Origin: Adiantum capillus-veneris
Taxonomy: Eukaryota; Streptophyta; Polypodiopsida; Polypodiales; Pteridaceae
Direction: 5' to 3'
DNA length: 64,000 bases
Assembly: GCA_014529385.2 (NCBI GenBank)
Contig: CM043969.1
Location: forward strand, 24,879,946-24,943,945
The position numbers and the translations under genes are program-made. The notes under the pieces were generated by a model, which saw nothing but the letters and a program-made list of their open reading frames with translations, was not told the DNA's origin and did not search any database. Positions 37,020 to 49,196 of this stretch are shown here, piece by piece. The number at the start of each line of letters is the position of its first letter. Positions within the stretch are counted from its first letter, which is position 1.

Positions 37020-38155
37020 GAATTTAGGTTTTGACGCGTCTCTTAAAATCTCTTCCAAGGGGTAAAGGTGAGGGGCTCTAAGCTCACCCACTATGGTTCA
37101 TCTCTTGAGACATGCGGGTGTGGGTGAGTGGGCGTAATCTCGTAAAACTAGTCAAAGCTTCGAGCTTCGAACGACCTAAGAAAAAAAAAAAACCCTTCTA
37201 CTGACTTGAATTTTTTTTGCCAAAGTTCCACTTTGCTCCCCATCTCCACCAGACTCACCTCAGAAAAAATTCCCAAAATTAGGGTATATCCATGGATCTA
37301 ATGTTTTTTAAGAAACAAAAGCCGTAGGTTTCTTTTGAGGAGGAGCATAGGGTGCCAACACTCAGGTTGGTATCTGAGGAATTCTTCCATTCTTTCCATG
37401 CATCTCGCCTTGTTTAGTGTCTTTGACAAATAAAGAAACCAAATTAGCCACTTCTACCCCACCTTCTTCATCAAACTCATAACAAGGAATGATGCATGTG
37501 CTATTGGAAGACAAGCACCTTTCCTTCATGCATGTACTTTGAATGTAAAGGCATTGTTCAACTTGTTAATGATTGACCACTCAATCATGGGAAACTGATA
37601 ATCTATGGGTGTGCTAAATTCTCAGTCGTTCGAGTTGCATGAGGCCCATGTTCCAAAAGGCGTAAAAGAATGCGATAACAAAGGTGATGTGGATGTTGCA
37701 TCATTGATAACCAAAGTCCAAAAAGGGGTTATACCTTGGTGCCATTAAACTATGGGCTCAAGAACAAAGCCGAACATACTTCATGGATTGCAACGCGGTT
37801 CTCAACACGGGGTGGGAACTTGCACTCTAGAATTGATGGTCACAAAGCTAGTTGCTTGAAATATTTCTACCAAAAGACCCTTTGTGTCACATGATTGCGA
37901 GAAAAAAAGATAAACCATTGATTATCACAAGGTTTGCACTTATGTTTTCAATGACTTTTGTCTTATGATGGCCTCTTAAGGGATTAAGAACGTTTGTTGC
38001 TTTGGCTTTTGACTACTTAGCAACAAACTCTTAACTTATGTCCCTTCCCAACTTGAGGGCTTTCTTCTAGCCAGTAATAAGCTCCCCTCAAAGGTTGTGC
38101 GCCCTTCCTTTTGATTGCAATGTCAACTTTTTCATTCACACATTCACATTAGCTC
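37020..38155. other. No gene recognised
   Basis: Upstream flank of the expansin gene. No conserved frame is seen. Regulatory elements may lie here but I cannot name any from sequence alone. Confidence 0.4.
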
Positions 38156-38167
38156 AATATGTGGCAC

Positions 38168-38823
38168 CGATAAACAGTGGCAAAAGCACTGTAGATGGGT
38201 GTTGATTGCAAGTAATATGTGGGACCTTCAGTGGCCCCCAACGATGGAGATATTCCTATGGAAAGTTCTTTGGGGGGCTTTTCCAACTCGGGTCAAAGTA
38301 CTAACTAGAAGGATAGGCTCAGGTGCAAAGCGTCTAGTAAGGATCCCCTCCACTTGTTCCAAAACTATCCCATTATGAGACGTCTAGCGGGGAAACTATG
38401 TAAATGTGGAAGACTTAGAGGATCCCATTCCTCAAGAACAACCTACTCTTGAGAGGCAAGGTGTGGAAGAACCAAGCCATCTTGATCTGCGCTCAAATTT
38501 TTCCCTTTTGCTACTTCAGACAAACATGGAAGGCTAGAAACCAAGTGGGTCTTTGATAAAGACCTCTCAATGACCAGCTTCAAAAAAATTACTCAAGAAG
38601 GCAAGGAAACGATAATCACTATCGGAAAACATAAGAACTCCAAATGATGATTGTAATCAAGCAATCAATGCCCTCTTGAGTCTAGCTCCTAGCAATCGAC
38701 AAAATGTAACGTTCTAAGTAGACCTCAAGGCACCCTTCACGCTTGAGGATTATTGGACATTCCTCTCTGGATTCATATAAGTCATCCACTCACAATTGTG
38801 AGTATAGAAAAACATAAAACAAA
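38168..38823 (+). mobile_element. 5'-truncated LINE insertion with target-site duplication
   Basis: A 656-bp insert is flanked by AATATGTGGCAC on both sides (38156-38167 and 38824-38835). It contains the zf-RVT-like '[20 protein letters not shown]' region near 38245-38305. It ends with ACTCACAATTGTGAGT (38788-38803) and an A-rich tail. It is homologous to the intronic LINE relics. The 12-bp duplication and tail fix both ends. Confidence 0.8.
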
Positions 38824-39172
38824 AATATGTGGCACTCATTTTGGACTGGGGATTAATTAGAGACTATCTAAAGAGATACCCTGTGTGGAATCTAATCTAT
38901 GGAGGAAGACTAGCAATAGTTAACAACAAGCATTACCTTTCAAAATCTATTTGATCCTATAATGGAAAGCCCTTTTCAAGATTTCCACATGGAACTAAGA
39001 AAACCTTCAAGCATTTCGAGCTTCTTGGCATGACGTGTGGGAGACAAACAAGCAACGTGGAGGAGCGTGGGAGGTGAACACGTGGCTAGGGGTATTGAAT
39101 ACTCAAGAAAGAGCTTGCTGGATGTCAACCATACAAAGTGGAGAGATGACAAAGAGAGACTATGGTAGGCTC

Positions 39173-39174
<2 letters not shown>

Positions 39175-39266
<92 letters not shown>
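39175..39266. repeat. (CA)n-(GA)n microsatellite
   Basis: About 28 nt of CA, then about 64 nt of GA. Confidence 0.95.
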
Positions 39267-39270
<4 letters not shown>

Positions 39271-39455
39271 CTCCTTGCCATTGCCACCTGAGTGGAGGGG
39301 TACAACTTGCAGAAGTCAAGAGGAGGGAGCAATTTGTTGCCGTGAGAGGAAGGGAGTAGCCCGCAACCACAAAGATGGTCACCTGCAGGCAGTTTCATGT
39401 AATTTTTGTGATTGTTTGGAGACAATTTTTCTTTTTGTTGTTGTTGAGAGAATGG

Positions 39456-39457
<2 letters not shown>

Positions 39458-39550
<93 letters not shown>
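39458..39550. repeat. (GA)n microsatellite
   Basis: About 46 uninterrupted GA units. Confidence 0.95.
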
Positions 39551-39552
<2 letters not shown>

Positions 39553-40274
39553 ATCTATTATGGCAAGCCTTATTTAGACTTTCCACGTGGTTGCCAATAG
39601 GGGAGCAGAGGTGGTGAGTTGGAAAATGGACACACAATAGGCAGAGGGGGTGAAAAGTAGAAAAGACGAGGCCAAGAACTTATGCCAACTTAACACAACA
39701 AGCCAAGGACATGAACATGGTTAGGAGGTGAATGGGGGAGATAGATGAAGAGGCAGTCAAAGGGGCACATGCACCCACCACTAGCTAAAAAGCGACGGTT
39801 TTATGTATGGAGCCACCACCATTTTGTCACCATTCCCATTGTTTTGAGATTGATTTGAACAAAATGTCATTGCCCCCCTCCCCCCCGGCGCCATTATGCT
39901 CTTGCAAATTCACTGACATTTGAGTGGAATGAGGGAGAGAGTGTGACCACGTAGAGATTTTTTTGCAGCTATTACAACTCTTGAACACCTTCGATGCTTT
40001 TGACAAGGCGTAAGCAAACCCAAGAATGCCCATGTGCATGTGCAAGAGACTTCCTGGGGGTAAGCGATGCTAAACATGGAAAATTTTGTATTTAAAGTCT
40101 TTTACACTAAATCGTCTGAATTTTGTAAGTTTTCTCGCCTTAAAATTCTAAACGTAGAGGTAGATTTTAAGTTTGTAGGTGGGATTATAGTAGTAAACCA
40201 AGGTTTTTTTTAGCACTACATCCATTGAATGGCCATTGGTGTAGAAAAACTAAACACCATGCATGTGCACTTTG

Positions 40275-40279
<5 letters not shown>

Positions 40280-40332
<53 letters not shown>
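40280..40332. repeat. (GA)n microsatellite
   Basis: About 26 GA units. Confidence 0.95.
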
Positions 40333-40334
<2 letters not shown>

Positions 40335-40510
40335 TTGAAGTTGGGCATGGAGAGAAAACTATCTATACTTTTCTATTGCGATGAAGAGGATTCACACAGT
40401 CCACATGGCACCAAAAGAACCTAGCGCACTCGAGAAGAGATGGGTTTGGTGAGGGGGAGCTGCTCTCGCCTACAAAAGCTGAAGAGCCTTCGAGTGGGAG
40501 GCGAAGAGGC

Positions 40511-40512
<2 letters not shown>

Positions 40513-40580
<68 letters not shown>
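40513..40580. repeat. (GA)n microsatellite
   Basis: About 34 GA units. Confidence 0.95.
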
Positions 40581-40582
<2 letters not shown>

Positions 40583-41239
40583 CATCTATATCCTCTACAT
40601 GCAACGGCTTGCGGTTTGGAAACCTACTGTATGGATCCCTATTTTTGCGTGATCAAATGTCTAATTGGGATGGCCCTTGGGCGGCCGGTCTCCCACAATC
40701 AATGTCGAGAGGCTATATTATTCAACTCCAATAGAGCCTCGAGTACCAATATGTAAGGTAACTAAATCATTTGACTCTAAAAACCCTCCATTAGACTTAT
40801 TCTTAGTAAGCTCTAAAGTGGTCAGAGTCAACCACACTATTCAACCAAAGAATGGTATGAAGATCACTCAATCAATCTCAGACACTAGATGTCCAAATGA
40901 GTTTTGAAGTAACTAAAGAGTAACTAACAATCATTAGGACGACATTAATTCACATATATTTTGGGTTCCCACCATTAATCATTATGAGAAACAACCAATG
41001 CATGATTGCCATATCAATAAAAGATGTTGTTTTCTTGAGGTGCACAAAGCGTGGAGTATTCAATGTTCATAAGTCAGATGAGAATCACTATGCAATGAGT
41101 GCTTGATTGAGGCTCAATCGTGAGTCAATTGCATCTTTTCCAAGAAGGACAATAACAATTCATACAAGAAATGATAGAGGGCTTAGCAAAAGAACAATCC
41201 CAAATATCCATTTCATATTAAGCCACAAGCAAGTATGCC

Positions 41240-42060
41240 TTCAAAGACAGCGAGAAGGAATCACTCTAGAATCGGGGCATTACAAAGATCAAGGAGGCAT
41301 CAAAGATCCCAACAACATGGCCATCATAGAATAGGACATAGAACATTTAATGTTGACATAGCTACAATCACAATCAATGGCCAAAATACTCAGTTAATTA
41401 TTGCATCAACAACGTAGGGTTGTGCTTTCTGATTGAAAGGTAGTTTGAAGATGTGACAAATTAAAGAAGCAGTTAACTAGGTATTTCAACCATTGATCGT
41501 GAGTGTAGATGTGTCAAGAAACTATTGATGCAATCAATAGTTTCTTGAATGAAGCACTCAAATTTAGAGAGAAGCAAAAGTTAGGTGGACAAAGGATCCT
41601 AGTGTCAGCATTGGAGCAGAAAGAAGTATACAAGTTTTTTGTTGAAGCCATCAGCTTGAAGAACAACCCGACCTACTTGGCTAATAAAAGTTTCAAACAT
41701 ACTTTACTAGCCAGATAACTGAACAATAGATTCCCTATAATGTTGAGCTTGATTTTGCATCACAGTAGTCACAAAAACAGCAAAAGTCAAGACCCAACAT
41801 CTCTTCAAAGCATGGTATATATGGTAGTAACTTTACTGGATCACATGTGTACCAGACCATTGGAATGCCAAAAATGTCGACCTGAGATTAGCATGACCAG
41901 AAAGAAAGAAAAGCCAAACGTTGGCCTTGACTAAAATAGCAACCCAGACAAATAAGAAGCATGCTTTGGAGCAGAGTGTGACAGAAGCTTCTAAAAAGGC
42001 TACTAAAAAACCAAGCCTTGACAAAAGAATTGAGGGATCACCTTAGTTCCAAAGCATAAG
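41240..42060 (+). pseudogene. Unclassified repeat-family ORF fragment, copy 1
   Basis: I do not recognise the protein. Two blocks match the minus-strand sequence at 51.9-52.4 kb: 'TFNVDIATITINGQ' near 41345 against 'RFDLDIGTIKINGK', and 'ALEQKEVYKFFVEAISLKNNPTYL' near 41610-41690 against 'ALEYKPAYKFVAKAISLKNNPAYV'. The DNA is alike as well. Stops interrupt the frame between blocks. The conserved protein sequence suggests a mobile-element ORF rather than noncoding repeat. Confidence 0.55.
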
Positions 42061-42491
42061 ATGCCAATGGTTAACCAAAGCGGAATTTAATTACAAATGA
42101 TGGCCATTAATGGCAGTGAATGCTAGAGAAATTATCGAGCTTGTGAGAGCTTAATCCTCCCAAAAATCTACGTGAGAGAGAAAAATTTAACCCTAGTTAC
42201 ACCTTAAAAGCTTCTCCACTTTAGTATGGCATCTATTAGAACTTAAAAGCTAGTGCTCCTTTGCCTTGGTAAAGAGAAATTGACTACCTGTACTTCTTCT
42301 CCTTTGTTTCTTCCTCCTAGTATGCTTCACAGAGTCGAGAGAGAGAACAAGCTTAATTTGAGCCCTCCTTGATGGCTTGCTTCCCCAAACAAGAAAGAGA
42401 GAATAGCCAAGCCCTTCTTGTTCACATAATTAACTAAGTTGAGAGAAAAGAGAGAGAGATTCCCCGCTTCCACTTCATATCCTCCCCCCCC

Positions 42492-42608
<117 letters not shown>

Positions 42609-43319
42609 CATAGCTTGAGCAAACTTTCCCCTGCTTCCCCTTCGAATCCTCCTCACACACTTCACTTCTCTCCTCCCCTTTGCTTGTCAAGCGAGAGAGG
42701 TATAGACCCTACTCCTTTGATGAGGTTAAGTGTGAGAGTCCTTTTGAGCTTAGTCTAGAGAGGGAGAGAGAGCCCTTTTGAGCTTAGTACAAAGAGGGGG
42801 AGAGAGAAAACTTTGCCTTCTCCTGCTTCCCTAACTCCAGCTTCATATCCTACTCAATCGTCATACTTTGCTTGTATCCCTTCACACCATACTTTGCTTC
42901 CTTTCACACAATACCCGTCTCTCATGCCTCCCCCTTTCCCCCCACAACAATAGCTAGTCTAATAATTTTTAAGTTGGACATGGATAACAATTGATATGTT
43001 CTTTGAAGCTTGCCATACATAGCCAAGTCTAGCAAATGTGTTGTCTTGGTTATATGGATGCAAGTGATAATTCTAGACTTTAAAAGGTTTAGCGTGCTGC
43101 AGTCCGACTCTGAAGACCCTTGATGATTCAACTAGGATGACCTCAACAACTCTGCTATTTTTGTATAAAATCATTAAAATGATACCTCATTCTTATTATG
43201 TTGTACATTAATGAATCAAAGACTGAGTCATTTTTGTACTAATCCTTGCCTAGTCACCTAACGCCTATTGTCTTTTGAACGTCATGTTCTTTTGTGTATA
43301 TGTATTCAATTTAATACTA

Positions 43320-43320
<1 letters not shown>

Positions 43321-43397
<77 letters not shown>
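43321..43397. repeat. (CA)n microsatellite
   Basis: About 38 CA units. Confidence 0.95.
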
Positions 43398-43399
<2 letters not shown>

Positions 43400-44099
43400 T
43401 GGTGTGTCCAAGTGAGTCAACAAGATGGAACCAAAATAGGCTCCCTTTGATCCCTCCAAAGGCCTTTGGAATGAGCTCATCACTTGTGATAGCTATTCCA
43501 AGTTGGTGAGTTAGAGTTAGCTCATATTAGACAAGAAGAATTAGAACAAACATTGAAATGAATTATAAGAGTGGAACTAAAATGGAAACTTGAACTTAAA
43601 TATGTATTCAAATTAGTATAACTAGGGTACAACAATATGAGCCAAAGTCTATGTAACATTTAATGGCCTAAAATCTTATGTGTAGCGGAAATTAGCATGA
43701 ACATAGTGGGCATTTCATTAGAATAGATTCCTAATGAGAATTACAAGAGTGCTTGGGTGGAGAGAGCAACAAAAAGCATAACACCTAGTTAGATAGCATC
43801 GACAATACTTTCAAAAGAGAGAGATATTAAGCTATTGACAACAGTTGAGGACCGGATTTGCATGGAGCCGGTCCCCCCTCCAAAAGGCTTTGTATTATGG
43901 TTTCTCCCATCAAGAGAGACATTGTACAATACAATTCTTTGTGTTCCTTCAAGACTAGCTAGTGCAATGAAGATGGAAGCTTCATACACCAAGCAAAACA
44001 CTTAATCAAACACAACTTGAATTATCCCCGTTCTCAGACCCAAGACCTCACACACCTTCGAAGATGGTGAGAGCTAGCAGGGTATGAGAGTAGATTGAG

Positions 44100-45241
44100 A
44101 GGAAAAAGAAGTATCTTACGAGAAAGAAGTACATCTCCTCACATAATCACTCATATTAGCATAGCTTAGCTTAGTAATTAGCTTGGTAGAGAAGATGAGC
44201 ATGCATTGAAGCTTGGCTCTTGGTTGGATTTGCATCCACATGCCAAGAGAGTGTTGATGTAGGCTTCTATCTCACAAGCTTGGAGTAGGTGATGAGCTCT
44301 CCATTAAAGCTTGGGAGGAGATAGAGTCTTTTCCCTTCACACATGGTCAAGTGTGAGAGTGTGAGTGTCAATGCCAAGCAAAAATCAGCCCCCCCTCTCT
44401 CTTGGGCGAGCCCTAGCTGCTAAATAAGTCTAGCCTTTGCCTCATTGGACCTCCCCAGGTCAAGCCAATAGGAATTAAGCAGCATAAGTGATAGCCTTCT
44501 GACATGTGTCCCCCTTTCCCCTTTTGTGAGAGCTTTAGGTAATTAAATAATTAAACTAAACTCTCATTGGACCCCTTTGCCTCCTGGCCAATAGGAATCA
44601 GGCAAGCCATGGGGCTCCTGAATGCTCATTGGACCCTTTGGGAGACTGCCCAATAGTCTTCTAGGAGACTTATTTCTCATTGGTTTCTTTTATTAAATGT
44701 TTTTAAATTAATTAAACTAGATTTACTCTAGCTTAATTCTCATTGGTCCACTTCAAGGGTCTTCCAATAGGAATTGGGCACACCTTGTGGGCATCTGGCC
44801 TAGGGAGCTGACATGTGTCCCTCATTCCCTTTGTGTAAAGGGAGCCTGTGTGTGTGTGTGTGGCTTTCTCTCTCATCCCCTAGCTTTGGGGCTCGCCCCC
44901 TCCCATGTAGGGATGTAGAAAGACTTTTTGGGCACACACTAAGCATCCAATTTTCCCTAGGGTTGACCTTTGGACACAACCTTTGAATTTTGGAACCTTA
45001 GCATTTTGGAAGTCTTAATGGGCTAAACCTTAGGGTCTTTTTGGCCCATTGTTTCACATGGCTCTTTTGCAGATGGCCCCCCCTTTGGATCCCTATTCTC
45101 CCTCCTTTGGATCCCTACTGTGGCCGGTCTGCTAACTTAACCAATATTCTAGCTTTTTCTCCCTTGGCACTTCCCCACATTAAATGATCAGTTTAATATG
45201 AGAAAATCATTTAGGAGAATTAGATATTGATTATTATGACA
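44100..45241 (-). repeat. Probable 3' LTR of the minus-strand chromovirus (start seen, end not seen)
   Basis: On the minus strand, pol (stop at 45600) is followed by a purine tract AAGAGAGAGG and then TGTCATAATAATC. This is the expected polypurine tract and LTR 5' end. No second copy of this LTR occurs in the window, so the far boundary is only a guess and the element is either truncated or its 5' LTR is missing. Confidence 0.5.
44441..44775. repeat. Four inverted CCAAT-box pairs in tandem
   Basis: Four units of the form TCATTGG...CCAATAG occur at 44443-44470, 44575-44593, 44627-44655 and 44740-44769. Each is an ATTGG and a CCAAT facing each other across 7-18 bp, three of them followed by GGAAT. 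An additional lone ATTGG is near 44680. CCAAT is the NF-Y binding core; a promoter or enhancer role in the LTR is inferred. Confidence 0.7.
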
Positions 45242-45244
45242 TTA

Positions 45245-45254
45245 CCTCTCTCTT
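45245..45254 (-). other. Polypurine tract of the minus-strand chromovirus
   Basis: AAGAGAGAGG on the minus strand, four bases upstream of the TGTCATAA LTR start. Confidence 0.5.
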
Positions 45255-45599
45255 GAAATCATAGTCGTCCTCGACTATGGTGTAGAGAAGATAAAGCATA
45301 TGCATGAGTCCTTTTCTTAGCGGGTAGAGGATCCCTATGTTACCCTACGACATCATTCCATAATGGATGACTAGTCCATTTGGCGCTTGAGAGCCTGAGG
45401 CTGCCGCAAGCATGTCTGCACATTAGTCCTATCAGTCTTCCATAGTAGAGTGACAAGCTCTACTTGGTGTTTGGGAGACGTCGTCTCCACAAACTTGATC
45501 TAAGCATGCATACTACTTCATTTTTGTGCACAAATCAAGAAAAAGAGAGTCTTATAAGACAAAAATTTTTTGTTCATTTTTAACATTTTGTACATTTGC

Positions 45600-48500
45600 T
45601 TACTCTTGGGAAGCATTGTAAGCATTGACAAGGTTTAGGTTATCCTTTAATTGTATGCCTTGCATCCATCTAGCATCTTCAAAAGGATAATTCTTAAACT
45701 TAATAAGATATCGTCTGATAGTCTTACCGCCTCTTAATACCTTGTCTTCATGTCGGAGAATGGACTCGGGCTGCAGCACCTCCTCGTGGTCCTCGATCTC
45801 CGGTGGGTCTTCAATAGTTGGTTCTTGAGGTGGCTCTCCTTTGTAAGGCTTTAATAGGCTCACATGAAAAGCATTGTGTATGAGCCAATGATTGGGCAAC
45901 TTAAGTTGATAGGCCATCTCATTGATTGGCCTAAGAATCTGGAAGGGACCATAGTACCTTTTTGCTAGTTTAGCATAGTACTTTTGGTGGCCCGTAGGAT
46001 TCTTGCCCGTCGTGTGCCTTAATCGAGCCTTGGGAAACTTTAACAAGACCCAATCGTTTTCTTTAAAGGTTTGGGCTCTTCTGTGCTTGTCAGCAGCAGC
46101 CTTTTGCCTTTGCTGTGCGATAGAGATAGCATCCTTAATCTTTTGGAAAGATTCTTGTAGGTCTCGGCTATACTCATCTGCAGCGAAGATCTTCCCATGT
46201 ACCTTAAGTAGCAAGGGACTTTTTGATCTTCCCTCAATTACCTCGAAAGGTGCTTTTCCTGTAGAAGTATGTACAGTGTTATTGTAAGCATACTCTACTA
46301 AGGGTAAGTACTTCTCCCATTGGGATCTTTGATCTACTTCCGTTACATAGGCTTTTAGTAGATCGAGAATAGTTAGGTTAGCTATTTCACTTTGGCCATC
46401 AGTTTGTGGATGATAGGCCGAAGAGAAGTTTAGCCTTGTTCCTAAATTCTCAAAGAGACCCTTCCAGAAATTACTGGTCATTCTAGGATCTCTATCCGAC
46501 ACTATGGACATTGGCAAGCCATGGTACTTGAAAATTTGTGAAATGAAGAGGGTTGCCATTTGATGGGCTTTGATAGTCTTTTTGACAGGTATAAAATGAG
46601 CTTGTTTACTAAACCTGTCTACTATCGTCCATATTCCCGTATTCCCATGGATAGACTTAGGCAATCCAAAGATAAAATCCATGGATATGCTCTCCCACGG
46701 TGAATTAGGGATTGGCAAGGGTTGAAGCAATCCAAGTTGCTTCCCTCTATCAAATTTTGTCTTTTGACATACCACACATTTGGAAACATACTCATGTATG
46801 TTCACTTTCATGGTAGGCCAATAGAAATATGTTTCAATTCCCTTTAGGGTAGACTGAATCCCTCTATGCCCCGCATATGGGGGAGCATGAGATTCATACA
46901 TTACTTTCTCACGTAGTGAGTTAGTAACGCATAGTCTATTGCCATAGAGAAGATAACCATCTTGTAAAGTAAATGGTTCTTCTTTCTTCCCTAATGCAAG
47001 GGCTGAAATCACATCTCTAAAATCGGGATCAATAGCATACTCATCTATCATTGAAGATAGATCATTGTGAGTTGCTATGGAAACCGCATTCACTCTCGGT
47101 CGTCTTGAGAGTGCACCGGCTACTTGATTATGCTTGCCAGCAATGTGAGCAATATGAAAATGAAATTGCGAAAGGAAATTTGCCCACCTCATTTGTTTGT
47201 CGGAGAGCTTGGTCTGCGTCATGAAGTACTTAAGACTTTGGTGATCCGTTCGCAGAATGAAAGGAGTCCCCAATAAATAGTGCTTCCATGAGTCTAAGGC
47301 ATGTAGAACTGCAAGGAGTTCTTTTTCGTATATGCCTAGAGCTTGCTCAACAGGGTCGAGCCTTCGACTCTCATAGCCTATGGCGTGCCCTTCTTGGAGC
47401 AAAACAGCCCCAAGGCAATCACCACAAGCATCACATTGGACCTCAAATGGTTTTGAGAGATCCGGTAGTGTAAGCACAGGTTGAGAGATAAGCTTTTCTT
47501 TAAGCTTTTCGAAAGCATTGTTCTCCTTAGCAGACCACGTATACCTAACATTTTTCTTTGTTAGGTCATGTAATGGTCCCGCAATTTGTGAGAACTTTTC
47601 TATGAAGCGTCTATAGTATGCACACATACCTATAAAGCTTCTTAGTTCATGAAGATTCCTTGGTTTAGGCCATCCTTTTATTACCTCTAACTTGGATGGA
47701 TCCATTTGGATTCCATCTTGTGAGATAATGTGACCTAAATATTGAATCTCTTGCAAGAAAAATTCACTTTTCTTTCGATTAACATAAAGTTTATTCTCTC
47801 TTAAAACTTGAAATATTACCTGGAGGTGTTGCTTGTGTTCCTCTAATGAATTAGAGTAGACGATAATATCATCAAAGAACACTCCAGTGAAGGTTCGATG
47901 AGGTCTGAACAGCTTCTCCATCAAGCGGTTAAATGTGGCTGGTGCATTAGTCAAGCCAAAAGGCATGACAATGTATTCGTAAAGACCAAATGTAGTACGA
48001 AATGCGGTCTTTACAATGTCTTGATCAACTATCCTTATTTGATGATAGCCACTTTTTAGGTCAATCCTACTGAAGTAGGTCGATCCTTGTAGCTTATCAA
48101 ATAGGTCTTCTACCCGTGGAACGGGAAACCTATTCTTGATAGTGATCCTATTTAGTGCTCTATAGTCGACACACATTCGATATGTGCCGTCTTTCTTTTG
48201 CACTAATAGCACAGGTGAGCAAAATGGAGATGAGCTAGGCCTAACCATGCCCTTCTCAATTAACTCATGCACTTGCCGCATAATCTCCTCTTGTTGAGCT
48301 TGAGAAACTCTATAAGGAGGTTTGTTAGGCGGTGAACTTCCTGGAAGAAGTTCAATTGCATGGTCGTCATTACCTCGTTTAGGAGGTAGCTCACAAGGGA
48401 TGTCGTCAATAAAGACATCTTGAAACCCCTTGAGAAAATTGGACAACTCTAATTCCTTTTGGTTGTTTTTATTTTCTTTTGCTAAAGCATTAGGTTCATT

Positions 48501-49196
48501 TTGAGAATCTTTAACAAAAATCATGTACACGGAAATAGAGCTCTTTATTGACTTGTTGACAGCTGGTGTATGTACAATGGGGATGGTGTTACCCATCTCC
48601 CTAGCATCTATATACATGTCCTTTTCCCTGAACTTAAAGGAGATTCTCCTTTCAGGAAATTTAACATGGGCAGCCAGACGGTCAAACCATGGTGCCCCTA
48701 GGATTACATCCTCATGCTTGAGAGGAGAGATAAAGAAGTCCTCTTTGTCCACATAGCCTTGGACATGAAGCCTCAATTTCCCGATTAAGGGAGTGACTGA
48801 AGCTTCTTGCCCCTTGAAGGCACTGTCTGCGGGTAGGATATCTCCCATCTCGTAGGATTGTATGCCTAGCTTGGTGGCTAACTCCATAGATATGAAATTG
48901 TGAGTAGAACCAGGGTCAAAGAGAATAAAAGCATCATGTTCTCTCACCTTTCCCCAAGCATGGCATAGAGGAGATCCTTTGTGGTGAGTTTGGTGAATCT
49001 CCTCCTCTTGGATTTCAACCAAAGAAGCTCTAGGAGGATCTTGGCGGTTGTTCTTTTGGGGACAAGCGCGGTACGCATGCCCTTGTTCGCCGCACTTGAA
49101 ACACCGGTTATCTTTACGATAACGCTCAAGCTTTTCATTCCACCTGATTACCTTCCTTTTATATGGACTCTTCTTCTTTGAAGGTTTCCAGATAAC
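45600..49196 (-). CDS. Ty3/gypsy chromovirus pol polyprotein, open over 1198 codons
   Basis: The frame is open from just after a TGA at 49199-49197 to the stop at 45600. It begins with the gag zinc knuckle CFKCGEQGHAYRAC. Counting from position 49022 (residue 1 of 1140): aspartic protease with D-P-G-S at 36-39 instead of D-S/T-G; reverse transcriptase 240-430 with 'YRMCVDYRALN' and FFDD at 382-385; RNase H 525-640, where the last catalytic Asp of 'ADALSR' is Gly (VAGALSR, 636); integrase with HHCC finger 712-752 and the full DD35E triad D782, D843, E879; GPF/Y module near 1022-1060; chromodomain 1083-1130 ('YLIKFKNYPFEDARWM'). No ATG opens the frame near its start, so translation would have to read through from gag. 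It is much better preserved than the plus-strand chromovirus, but the protease and RNase H changes suggest a recently dead copy. Confidence 0.93.
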   Translation of the reverse strand, partial: VIWKPSKKKSPYKRKVIRWNEKLERYRKDNRCFKCGEQGHAYRACPQKNNRQDPPRASLVEIQEEEIHQTHHKGSPLCHAWGKVREHDAFILFDPGSTHNFISMELATKLGIQSYEMGDILPADSAFKGQEASVTPLIGKLRLHVQGYVDKEDFFISPLKHEDVILGAPWFDRLAAHVKFPERRISFKFREKDMYIDAREMGNTIPIVHTPAVNKSIKSSISVYMIFVKDSQNEPNALAKENKNNQKELELSNFLKGFQDVFIDDIPCELPPKRGNDDHAIELLPGSSPPNKPPYRVSQAQQEEIMRQVHELIEKGMVRPSSSPFCSPVLLVQKKDGTYRMCVDYRALNRITIKNRFPVPRVEDLFDKLQGSTYFSRIDLKSGYHQIRIVDQDIVKTAFRTTFGLYEYIVMPFGLTNAPATFNRLMEKLFRPHRTFTGVFFDDIIVYSNSLEEHKQHLQVIFQVLRENKLYVNRKKSEFFLQEIQYLGHIISQDGIQMDPSKLEVIKGWPKPRNLHELRSFIGMCAYYRRFIEKFSQIAGPLHDLTKKNVRYTWSAKENNAFEKLKEKLISQPVLTLPDLSKPFEVQCDACGDCLGAVLLQEGHAIGYESRRLDPVEQALGIYEKELLAVLHALDSWKHYLLGTPFILRTDHQSLKYFMTQTKLSDKQMRWANFLSQFHFHIAHIAGKHNQVAGALSRRPRVNAVSIATHNDLSSMIDEYAIDPDFRDVISALALGKKEEPFTLQDGYLLYGNRLCVTNSLREKVMYESHAPPYAGHRGIQSTLKGIETYFYWPTMKVNIHEYVSKCVVCQKTKFDRGKQLGLLQPLPIPNSPWESISMDFIFGLPKSIHGNTGIWTIVDRFSKQAHFIPVKKTIKAHQMATLFISQIFKYHGLPMSIVSDRDPRMTSNFWKGLFENLGTRLNFSSAYHPQTDGQSEIANLTILDLLKAYVTEVDQRSQWEKYLPLVEYAYNNTVHTSTGKAPFEVIEGRSKSPLLLKVHGKIFAADEYSRDLQESFQKIKDAISIAQQRQKAAADKHRRAQTFKENDWVLLKFPKARLRHTTGKNPTGHQKYYAKLAKRYYGPFQILRPINEMAYQLKLPNHWLIHNAFHVSLLKPYKGEPPQEPTIEDPPEIEDHEEVLQPESILRHEDKVLRGGKTIRRYLIKFKNYPFEDARWMQGIQLKDNLNLVNAYNASQE

